Source of the DNA: CAYWRZ01 sp964460845 | GTDB lineage: Bacteria > Bacteroidota > Bacteroidia > Flavobacteriales_D > UBA2798 | Direction: 5' to 3' | Length of the DNA stretch: 64,000 nt | NCBI GenBank assembly: GCA_964460845.1 | Contig: CAYWRZ010000014.1 | Location: 18,036 to 82,035 of the forward strand | Shown: positions 17,822 through 25,489 of the stretch, in pieces | Layout: each line of letters opens with the position of its first letter | Position numbering within the stretch: position 1 is the stretch's first letter | Position numbers and translations under genes: made by a program | The notes under the pieces: generated by a model | The model's input: only the letters and a program-made list of their open reading frames with translations | Database searches by the model: none | What the model was told of the DNA's origin: nothing

Positions 17822-18426
17822 AGCAGTTTCCTTACCTGCAAAAAATCAGGGAACATTGCAGTCTGATCAGCCGGGAGTTTGAAACGGCCGTAGGCGCTCT
17901 GCCCGAGTTGAACGATTTTATGCAAAAAAAACTTCCTGAAACGTATTCGCATATTGACTACTGGATACGCGAAACCGGTATAGACGAAGAAACCGTGGGC
18001 TACGATTCCCGCAAAGGCATTTGGGGCGCTTTTCCACTTTTTAAAGAGGGATTTCCTATCAAATGGTACGATGTGAACGTACATTTTCCCCGCAGCATTT
18101 CGCTGGTGTCGGGTGTAGATAAGGTCTATTTTTCCAGCTTTATGCGGCTTGGCCCCGGTTCGGGTACGGCTGCGCATGCGCATAAGCTGTCGCATCTTAT
18201 TTTTCACCTGGCGCTGTTTGACAACCCCGGTGGTTCGGAACTGACCTGCGGTACGCAGACCGCTTATTTTGAAAAGCAGGGCGATTATTGCATCTTCGAT
18301 TACAGCAATCTGCATTCTTCGCAGAACCACGGCACACTCGACCGTATTCACCTCACTGTCGATTTTCGTTGCGAAAAGCCGCGTGAGCTGCTGCTTCCTA
18401 TGCAGGAACGTGTGCAGGGGATTTGA
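17806..18426 (+). CDS. Aspartyl/asparaginyl beta-hydroxylase-like oxygenase (copy 2)
   Basis: A 206-residue paralogue of the 13701 product with the same layout: the His-rich AHAHKLSHLIFHLALF, then KQGDYCIFDYSNLHSSQN and the Arg in DRIHLTVDF. I place the start at the ATG at 17806 (MFYRIEQFPYL) because it aligns exactly with the start of copy 1; an in-frame ATG three codons upstream at 17797 is the alternative. Its 5' end overlaps the glycosyltransferase gene by 16 bases. It ends 12 bases from the convergent UbiA gene, closing the rightward block. Confidence 0.82.
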   Translation: MFYRIEQFPYLQKIREHCSLISREFETAVGALPELNDFMQKKLPETYSHIDYWIRETGIDEETVGYDSRKGIWGAFPLFKEGFPIKWYDVNVHFPRSISLVSGVDKVYFSSFMRLGPGSGTAAHAHKLSHLIFHLALFDNPGGSELTCGTQTAYFEKQGDYCIFDYSNLHSSQNHGTLDRIHLTVDFRCEKPRELLLPMQERVQGI

Positions 18427-18438
18427 AAGATCTTGGTT

Positions 18439-19260
18439 TTACGACAGACTTATTACCAAAATTCCGGAAATCACACCCATAAGCAGCCAACCTCCAAAAA
18501 GGATACGCATCATGCGGTGCTGATTTTCTTCTGTCATCAGGAACAGCACTATCCCAATAAACCCCGGTGGGATAAGTCCCAGCCGATTAGGTTCGAACGC
18601 AAAAATCAGTATAATCAGGGTCAGTAGCCCCAGTCCGACGAGGCGTGCGGTTTTAAAACCGTGCACCACCGCCAAAGTTTTTACACCGGTTAACTGATCG
18701 CCCACCCGGTCGGGAATATCCGAGATAATTTCTACCGCCAGAAAAAGCAATCCGAGGTACAATATATAATTCTTCCACAGCAGGCTGTCGTTGGCCGGAT
18801 ACCCCAGGTAACTGATCAGTACTACAGCGGCAGGTGCAAGCGTGATAAGGATAGCAGCGTAAATGTTTTTAACGAGGTACATGTTTTTGATGCGCACTTT
18901 TCCGCCGAACAGCGGAAGGCTGTAAAGTATTCCTACCGGATAAAAAAGCAGCAAGGGAATGACCGGATAGCCATATCCGATCAGGATCAGCGGAGGAATA
19001 AGCATAAACAACAGGCTAATCCATAGAAAAGGAAGTCGTTCGCGATTGCTGAGGGCTTTTTTACCAAGGCGCCGGTCTTCGGCCACGTCGGTTACTTTAT
19101 TAAAAACATAGACCGAATTGTGCCAAAACGTAAAAGCGATGAGTACCGGTAATAGCTGGGCAGAGGGATCTGCGATTTTTACCGAAATGTACAAAAACGC
19201 AAAAAAGCTAAGGCTGATGTGAAAGCGAAATTTGGGCAGTAGCTTAAAAATGTAGGGCAT
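18439..19260 (-). CDS. UbiA-superfamily membrane prenyltransferase
   Basis: A 273-residue polytopic protein with about eight or nine hydrophobic segments. It carries the two Mg-diphosphate motifs of the superfamily: NKVTDVAED near residue 54 and DIPDRVGD near residue 180. UbiA-type enzymes attach a prenyl chain to aromatic or other acceptors, or make prenyl-phosphoribose. This is the last gene of a leftward run (sulfotransferases, AspH, UbiA). Nothing links it to quinone synthesis, and a prenylated product of the locus is an attractive but unproven inference. Confidence 0.85.
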   Translation of the reverse strand: MPYIFKLLPKFRFHISLSFFAFLYISVKIADPSAQLLPVLIAFTFWHNSVYVFNKVTDVAEDRRLGKKALSNRERLPFLWISLLFMLIPPLILIGYGYPVIPLLLFYPVGILYSLPLFGGKVRIKNMYLVKNIYAAILITLAPAAVVLISYLGYPANDSLLWKNYILYLGLLFLAVEIISDIPDRVGDQLTGVKTLAVVHGFKTARLVGLGLLTLIILIFAFEPNRLGLIPPGFIGIVLFLMTEENQHRMMRILFGGWLLMGVISGILVISLS

Positions 19261-19285
19261 GGAGCAGGCAGAAGGAGGGTTGGTA

Positions 19286-19951
19286 TTATTCGTTGAAATA
19301 GCCTTGTTCGAGCCAGCCGACCCAGGTTTCTTTCGGTGCTATCTGTAACAGAAAGGGGTCATCTACCCTTTCCATTTTGTAGCGGCATATTTGTGCTGCG
19401 GTATAGCCGCAGCCGGGTTTGGCGATGTCGAACATCAGTACGGCGCGCACTTCGTCGGAACGGTTCCAGGCTTCGTGCTCGAAGCTGTCGTCGAACACGA
19501 CCAGCTTTCCTTCTTCCCAGTAGTGGGTCTGATCTTCTATACGTAAGGCGCAGGTATTGCCGGGAGGCACCACCAAAGGCAGGTGGTTGCGCAGTATAAT
19601 TTTGCTGTATCCTTTGTGCGGCATGATGTGTGTGTGGGGCAGCAGCACCGAAAACTGGGCAGTGATAAGCTCTGGTATCTGTTGCAGCAGCTTCCACGTT
19701 TCGGGACAGGCTTCGATATTGCTTCGTTTTTTTATCCCGAAAAACACAAACTCGAACGTTTTCCAGGAAATTTCGTTGATTCCTTTCACGTAAGACGGAT
19801 GTGCGGCAATCCAGTTGCTTTTTAGCGGCTTTAAGGAAGAATTGTGCGTAATAACACGCTTAAGCTCGCTAACGATGGTGTCTGTATGTGCTTCCAGCAG
19901 TGCCGTATAAGGGAATTGCTGACTTTCGTAAAACCGAGGTGGAGTACCCAT
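19286..19951 (-). CDS. Aspartyl/asparaginyl beta-hydroxylase (copy 3)
   Basis: A 221-residue soluble AspH-type Fe(II)/2-oxoglutarate oxygenase, closer to classical AspH than copies 1 and 2. The iron/2OG core is visible as HTHIMPHKGYSKIILRNHLP, then WEEGKLVVFDDSFEHEAWN and the late RAVLMFDI. The FYESQQFPYT opening is a common N-terminal feature. It lies 25 bases before UbiA and 55 bases after a sulfotransferase gene on the same strand, so the four leftward genes may be one transcript. Substrate unknown. Confidence 0.9.
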   Translation of the reverse strand: MGTPPRFYESQQFPYTALLEAHTDTIVSELKRVITHNSSLKPLKSNWIAAHPSYVKGINEISWKTFEFVFFGIKKRSNIEACPETWKLLQQIPELITAQFSVLLPHTHIMPHKGYSKIILRNHLPLVVPPGNTCALRIEDQTHYWEEGKLVVFDDSFEHEAWNRSDEVRAVLMFDIAKPGCGYTAAQICRYKMERVDDPFLLQIAPKETWVGWLEQGYFNE

Positions 19952-20006
19952 AATTTAAAGATACTGTTTTTCCGTTCATGCCGGGCTGTGCAGGATACGG
20001 AATATC

Positions 20007-21122
20007 TTATTTGTTCGCATTGGCCGTTGTGGCGGAAGAGTGGAACAAAGGCACGTAATTGAATTTGCTTTTACCGTACTTCATTTTTTTGAGCAAAGCC
20101 TGCACCGAAAATGGCAGAGATATCCAAAGATGCTGTATGCTGTATTTCAAAATCAGGAGTTTTGTGTAACGCAGGTAATACGGTAATCCTCTGCTTACGC
20201 TTGCGATGGAAGGGTCGCGTGTATAGCCCATTTTTTCGGCGGTTTTTCCGCAAATATCCCAGATAACATTCGCATCGGCAGGATCCAACTCTTTTTTCCA
20301 TGCACCGATTTTGGAAGGAAGTGGTTTTTGAGTAAGTCCCAAATGACTAAGCAGGTAGCTGCTTATATCGTATTCGCTGCTCAGCTTTTCAAAGCTTTTC
20401 TTATAAATTTCATCGTATTCCAAAAGCTGATCCGAATAGGGGATAGCTAAGAAATTACATATTTTTTGAAGCTGGGTTTTCGGATCTAAAATCAGGTCTT
20501 CGTACTTCACCTCCAGAATCCGATCGGGACTTATTTTTTCCTTGTCTCTCATCAGCAGCGAATAATCATAATTCCAGTTCAGCGCATTGTACATGAAGCT
20601 CTGCTTTCTTTTCTTCTTGTAGCCGTTATCTAACATGCGCTTTCTTCTGGGAATATTATCGAGCGGATTGCGGTACAGCAGCACAAACTTCGCTTCGGGA
20701 TACATGGTCGAAGCCTGTAGCAGATAATTACTCATTTTGATCTGCTTGTCCACAATCGTGGTGATTCCTTTTTTGTGTTTCAGCGGAATGAAACAAAGGT
20801 AGGTAAGCCTTACCACAAGGTTGAAATCGAGTGCTTTTTCATGCTTTAATAAGCGCTCTTTCAGCTCGTTTTTGGTGCCAAACTGAAAGCTGAGCAGGTT
20901 GCCCGAGAACAGAAAAAAGTCTTTGCAGTAATCATCTATAACCGATCGGGTCCATTTTTTTACATTGTGATATTTGAAGTAAAGGTTGTAAGAGAAAGGC
21001 TCTTCTACAGGAGAAATAACTTCGGGATGCATATTCAGCATCGACGAAAGTAAGGTGCTTCCTGTGCGTGGTCCACATACGATAAAATTGATGTGGATTT
21101 TTTTAACTTCTTCAGATGTCAT
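20007..21122 (-). CDS. Sulfotransferase family protein (copy 1)
   Basis: A 371-residue PAPS-dependent sulfotransferase. The 5'-phosphosulfate loop is GPRTGSTLLSSML (from residue 17), the 3'-phosphate strand-helix is FVLLYRNPLDNI, and the late PSKIGAWKKEL matches the conserved loop that contacts the cofactor. It has no signal peptide and should act in the cytosol. It is clearly paralogous to the 21391 gene just upstream, with near-identical blocks, so a tandem duplication occurred. Likely acceptors are hydroxyls of a glycolipid or other product of the locus. Confidence 0.9.
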   Translation of the reverse strand: MTSEEVKKIHINFIVCGPRTGSTLLSSMLNMHPEVISPVEEPFSYNLYFKYHNVKKWTRSVIDDYCKDFFLFSGNLLSFQFGTKNELKERLLKHEKALDFNLVVRLTYLCFIPLKHKKGITTIVDKQIKMSNYLLQASTMYPEAKFVLLYRNPLDNIPRRKRMLDNGYKKKRKQSFMYNALNWNYDYSLLMRDKEKISPDRILEVKYEDLILDPKTQLQKICNFLAIPYSDQLLEYDEIYKKSFEKLSSEYDISSYLLSHLGLTQKPLPSKIGAWKKELDPADANVIWDICGKTAEKMGYTRDPSIASVSRGLPYYLRYTKLLILKYSIQHLWISLPFSVQALLKKMKYGKSKFNYVPLFHSSATTANANK

Positions 21123-21390
21123 GGAATAGTAGAGGAGATAAGATGGTGTTCCTCCAAATTTAATAATCCAAAATCAAATGTCCCTGTTTTTGTTGGGAAA
21201 TAAGTTAAGTGTGTAGTTTTGAAGCACTTTCTTTTGTGAATAAACAGGATAGGTGTTTTTACGTATAAATCATTGCCAAAGCCTTATCCCGTAAAGGAAT
21301 GAGGTGATAAAAGCAGAGGTTCCTGCCGTCTGCTGTTCGGATATTTTTTACCCCTGAAAAATAAGCGCTGATAAGTTGCTTGCGGTAAAT

Positions 21391-22497
21391 TTAGTCGCGA
21401 AACATTTCGGGCTTGAACATCGGTTCAAAGCGGGATTTGCGTTTACCGTACATCAGTTTTTTAATCAGTGCTTTAAGCGAGTAGGGGAGCAGCGAAAACC
21501 AAACGTGCTGCACGCCGTATTTGAATAGATACATTCTGATTTTCAGTAAATAGTAGCGGATGCTTTTACGTGCAGGACGAATATCCGGATCGCGTGTATA
21601 GCCCATCTTTTCGGCCGTTTTTCCGCAGATACTCCATATAAGATTGGCCTCTTCTGCACGCAGCTCTTTTTTCCAGGCCCCGATTTTTGCAGGATTGGGC
21701 TTGCGCGTTATTCCCATGTGCTGCTGCAGCAGCTTCCCTGTTTCCGGATCTTTTTTCTTCACTTTTTCAAATAATTCTTCCAAAAGAGGAGCATAGCCGG
21801 TAAGCGTTTCGGTATAGGGCAACTGTAAAAAGGTACAGATACGCTGTAAGACGGTTTCGGGCTCGCGGATCAATTCTTCATAGTGAATTTCGAGCAGCCG
21901 CCTGGGATCGAGCTTTTCTTTATCCCGCAGCAGCACGCCGTAATCGTAGTTCCAGTTCAGCGCGTTGTAGGTGAGGCTTTGGGTTTGGCGTTTGTATTTG
22001 TTTTCCAGCAGCTTCTTTCTGCGGGGTATGTTGTCGAGCGGATTCCGGTAAAGCAGGATAAATTTTGCGTCGGGGTAGCGATCGGCCAATTGTTTCAGAC
22101 AAACGGTCATTTTCAATTGTTTATCTACAATGGTGGTGACCGCTTGCTTGTCTTTGAGCGGAATGAAAAGCAGGTAAGTAAGCCGGATCGCCAGGTGAAA
22201 GTCGAGCGATTCGCGGTGTGCCCGTAAGCTATCGCGCAACTCGTCTTTGCCCGGAAACTGAAAACCGAGATTTTCGTCCGAAAAAAGGAAAAAATCCCGG
22301 CAATAGGCGTCGATTACCGCTTCGGTCCATTCTGTTATCCGGTGGTATCTGGCATACAGGTTATAAGCAAAAGGCTCTTCGATCGGAGAAACGACTTCCG
22401 GATGCATATTCAGCATGGTCGAAAGCAGGGTACTTCCCGTTCTTGGCCCGGATACGATAAAATTCAGACGGATATTTCTGATTTTTTCGGTTTCCAT
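21391..22497 (-). CDS. Sulfotransferase family protein (copy 2)
   Basis: This paralogue of the 20007 product has the PAPS loop GPRTGSTLLSTML, FILLYRNPLDNI and PAKIGAWKKEL. I use the ATG at 22497 (METEKIRNIRLNF) because it aligns with the start of copy 1; an in-frame ATG at 22530 would add eleven residues. A 268-base gap without a recognisable gene separates the copies. The C-terminal 50 residues are very basic. Having two diverged copies suggests two acceptor positions or two products. Confidence 0.9.
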   Translation of the reverse strand: METEKIRNIRLNFIVSGPRTGSTLLSTMLNMHPEVVSPIEEPFAYNLYARYHRITEWTEAVIDAYCRDFFLFSDENLGFQFPGKDELRDSLRAHRESLDFHLAIRLTYLLFIPLKDKQAVTTIVDKQLKMTVCLKQLADRYPDAKFILLYRNPLDNIPRRKKLLENKYKRQTQSLTYNALNWNYDYGVLLRDKEKLDPRRLLEIHYEELIREPETVLQRICTFLQLPYTETLTGYAPLLEELFEKVKKKDPETGKLLQQHMGITRKPNPAKIGAWKKELRAEEANLIWSICGKTAEKMGYTRDPDIRPARKSIRYYLLKIRMYLFKYGVQHVWFSLLPYSLKALIKKLMYGKRKSRFEPMFKPEMFRD

Positions 22498-22703
22498 CAA
22501 GGCAGGTATGGTGTTAAAATGGAGAGGCAATGTATTAAAAAAATCAAAAAGGCTGCACCTAAATCCCTTTGCCGTTCAGAATGAATGCTTCATGTCTTCT
22601 GTGACGCTTTATTATGCGCTGTTTTCACGCGGTACCTTGAGGCTATCCGCTAGTTCTTTTTTTGATATATTTAGCGTGTTATTTTACCGACAAAATTTTT
22701 GAT

Positions 22704-23477
22704 ATGCCACAAAAGAAACCGCGCTTATGGTTTTCTGTGTTTAGTCCCGGATTTAAACCTTATGCAGGCGAAGAACCCGCTTTTTTCAGCACTTCCGAAT
22801 TTCGTTGGGCAGATGAGCTGGAGCGCTCTTCAGAAATCATCCAGGCCGAATTGCGCAAGTACCTGAGCTCGGATTTAGGCATGAAGTCTTATTTTCATAC
22901 AGGCATGGTCTCTGATGCCAATAGTTGGAAATCGGTAGGACTGATTGCCTGGGGAGTTAAGTTTCACAAGCGGATAAAACACTTCCCGGAAACGTTAAAA
23001 GTGCTGTCTCGTGTCGAAGGACTGGTATCTGCCAATTTTGTGAAGCTGGGCCCCGGTGCGAAAGTGAAGTCTCACCACGGAGATACCAATGGAGCGGTAA
23101 GGGTGCATTTGGGGCTAAAAATACCGGGTACATTGCCCGAAATAGGGATCAGGGTAAGAGACGAAGAACGATCCTGGGAAGAAGGAAAGCTGGTCATTTT
23201 TTGTGACGCCTATGAGCATAGCGCCTGGAACGCTACCGGAGAAGACCGGTATATCCTTCTGATGGATGTGGTAAGGCCTGAATTTATTTCTAAAAAACGC
23301 TTCATCTGCGGCATGGTGCTAGGCTCTTTGGGTCTGCAGGTTACGCTCCGTTGGCTGTCTTTTCTGCTCCTGCTTTTAGCCTTACCCTTCTATATGATTT
23401 ATATGCTGTATGTAGCAGCAGCTATCGTATCGACTCCTGTGTACAATTTTTTCGGCAAACTCTTTCACCGCAGGTAG
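22704..23477 (+). CDS. Membrane-anchored aspartyl/asparaginyl beta-hydroxylase (copy 4, LpxO-like layout)
   Basis: The 257-residue product has the AspH core KVKSHHGDTNGAVRVHLGL, then WEEGKLVIFCDAYEHSAWN and RYILLMDVVRP. It ends with one or two hydrophobic segments (about residues 205-245), so it is bound to the inner membrane by its C-terminus. That layout recalls LpxO, which hydroxylates lipid A acyl chains, but a closer relationship cannot be judged by eye. The start at 22704 gives MPQKKPRLWF; an upstream non-ATG start adds 14 residues. It is divergent from the sulfotransferase run. Confidence 0.86.
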   Translation: MPQKKPRLWFSVFSPGFKPYAGEEPAFFSTSEFRWADELERSSEIIQAELRKYLSSDLGMKSYFHTGMVSDANSWKSVGLIAWGVKFHKRIKHFPETLKVLSRVEGLVSANFVKLGPGAKVKSHHGDTNGAVRVHLGLKIPGTLPEIGIRVRDEERSWEEGKLVIFCDAYEHSAWNATGEDRYILLMDVVRPEFISKKRFICGMVLGSLGLQVTLRWLSFLLLLLALPFYMIYMLYVAAAIVSTPVYNFFGKLFHRR

Positions 23478-23519
23478 CAAAGTAGGAACCGTTTTTTATC
23501 CGTTTCAATTCGTAGTTAC

Positions 23520-25280
23520 ATGCGTAAAAAGCTATACATCGGACTTAACGAAAACTTTCACGATCCTTCGATCTGCGTGCTGAATGAAGCCGGAGAAATT
23601 CTTTTTGCCGAAGCTACCGAACGGTTTTTTCAATATAAGATGGCTATCGGGTGTCCTGCCGACCCCGATTTTTTGGTAGAACGCATTTTCAGCCATATAG
23701 ACGTAAAAGAGATAGACGAATTGGTAGTGGCTTATTCCTGGAACAGAGCAAGACACAGGAGCATGAAGCTTTTGAATGTAACGGGAATTAGCAATTTCGA
23801 CGATAACTATTGGCTGCGCAAATGGTTTAGAAAAAAGGGAGTCCACTACGATTCATACCAGGTCATTAACCGTACACCCGCTAGTTTTGCCCAAGCAGGT
23901 GTAGGGCTGTTTGTGTATTTTGCTAAAAACCATCCGCAGGTAAAAATCACCAAACGGTATTTTACCCATCACGATACCCATGCGGTGAACGCGCTTCATG
24001 CGTCTGCTATCGATTCGGCACTCTGTGTGGTAATCGATGGAGGAGGAGAAAAGGGCGGTATTTCTGTCTATGAGATACAGAAAGGACGTCTTCGTCTTTT
24101 ACTGAAAGACAAGAGTGCTTACAGTCTCGGAAGCCTTTATTGGATAGGCACTTTGCTTACGGGCTATTCTATGCTGCAGGGCGAAGCCTGGAAAGTAATG
24201 GGAATGGCGGCTTACGGGAAGAATAACAGTATGCTTGAAAAGGCCCTGAAAGCGGTATTCCGTTTTGAGAATGGAAAGTTTAAACGCTCACACGTCTCTT
24301 CCGGAGTAGGGCATCACCTCCGCTATTTCTCAGAATTGATAAAAGAAAATCAAATTCCGCGCGAAGATATTGCCTGTACGGTGCAACAGGTGTTTGAAGC
24401 TATTTTTTTCGACCTGGTCAACCATTCACGCAAGCTGCTTCCCGGAGCCGACCACCTGTTCGTATCGGGAGGAAGCGCGCTTAATTCTTCTGCAATAGGC
24501 AAGCTGCACGAGCTGGGCTGGTTTAAAAAAATAGTGGTGCCCAACGGCCCCGCCGACGACGGTAATGCCATAGGTGCTGCGCTGCTGGCTCATGCGCAGG
24601 ATTTTCCACAAAGCCCTTTGTGGCAGTCGCGTAATTTTCGCAATCCGTATTGCGGAGCTGATATTACCGCTGAGGCTATCGAAAAATATGTACAGACTTC
24701 GGGTTTACCTTTCATAAAGCTGGAGCAGCCCGAACACTATGCCGCCGAGCTGCTGCATCAGAATCAAATTATAGGCTGGATACAGGGGCGTGCCGAATTT
24801 GGCCCCCGGGCCTTAGGCAATCGCTCTATTCTCGCACATCCGGGATATGCCGATAACAAAGATCGCATCAATGCTGTGGTCAAATTCAGAGAATCTTACC
24901 GCCCCTTTGCACCTTCCATTCTGCACGAGCATGGCGCCGAGTATTTTGAGCAATATGATTTTACGCCTTACATGGAAAAATCACTTACGTTTCGGGAAGA
25001 GGTGCGCGACAAGGTACCGGCGGTAGTACACCTGAATCTTACCGGACGTCTGCAATCGGTGACCGAAGAAATCAATCCGAAATATTACCGTCTTATCCGT
25101 CATTTCTACAGCCTCTCGGGTATTCCTATGGTGGTCAATACCAGCTACAACGTGATGGGAAAACCGATTGTGAATGATATTAACGATGTGATGGCCGTAT
25201 TTTTTAACAGCCGTATCGACGCGGTTTTTATAGGCTCTTACTGCCTGGAACGTAAAGCGCTGCACGAAAAAAAACAGTAA
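23520..25280 (+). CDS. O-carbamoyltransferase (NodU/CmcH/TobZ family)
   Basis: These enzymes transfer carbamoyl from carbamoyl phosphate, through carbamoyl-AMP, to hydroxyls of sugars, antibiotics or Nod factors. The 586-residue protein has the Kae1-like N-terminal domain (FHDPSICVL, THHDTHAVNALHAS, VIDGGGEKGG, SGGSALNSSAIG, GPADDGNAIGAAL) and the C-terminal domain with EFGPRALGNRSILAHP and MVVNTSYNVMGKPIV. The length fits the family. It is 42 bases after the membrane AspH and probably co-transcribed, and it is the last gene of the locus before the giant secreted proteins. Confidence 0.94.
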   Translation: MRKKLYIGLNENFHDPSICVLNEAGEILFAEATERFFQYKMAIGCPADPDFLVERIFSHIDVKEIDELVVAYSWNRARHRSMKLLNVTGISNFDDNYWLRKWFRKKGVHYDSYQVINRTPASFAQAGVGLFVYFAKNHPQVKITKRYFTHHDTHAVNALHASAIDSALCVVIDGGGEKGGISVYEIQKGRLRLLLKDKSAYSLGSLYWIGTLLTGYSMLQGEAWKVMGMAAYGKNNSMLEKALKAVFRFENGKFKRSHVSSGVGHHLRYFSELIKENQIPREDIACTVQQVFEAIFFDLVNHSRKLLPGADHLFVSGGSALNSSAIGKLHELGWFKKIVVPNGPADDGNAIGAALLAHAQDFPQSPLWQSRNFRNPYCGADITAEAIEKYVQTSGLPFIKLEQPEHYAAELLHQNQIIGWIQGRAEFGPRALGNRSILAHPGYADNKDRINAVVKFRESYRPFAPSILHEHGAEYFEQYDFTPYMEKSLTFREEVRDKVPAVVHLNLTGRLQSVTEEINPKYYRLIRHFYSLSGIPMVVNTSYNVMGKPIVNDINDVMAVFFNSRIDAVFIGSYCLERKALHEKKQ

Positions 25281-25439
25281 CTTATCCTGCTTTTATTTAA
25301 GAGATGCTTATCTTTAAAGTATAGTGCGAACCCTAGCTCGAAATCGTAATGAGAAGCCTATTTTAGAGGGTAAGTAAGTAAAAAAGCGTAGAATTTAGCG
25401 CTGAATATTATTTTTTCAAAATACGATTTTTAGGGCTGC

Positions 25440-25467
25440 TTTGTAATCGTACGTAGATATACTTTTG
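25440..25467 (+). promoter_or_regulatory. Bacteroidota-type promoter for the PKD protein
   Basis: TTTG (25440-25443) and a perfect TAnnTTTG box, TACTTTTG (25460-25467), lie 22 bases before the start at 25490. The 16-base spacing is shorter than the usual 19-22, so the -33 part is less certain than the -7 part. Confidence 0.5.
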
Positions 25468-25489
25468 ATTTTCAGGATAGATTCCTATT

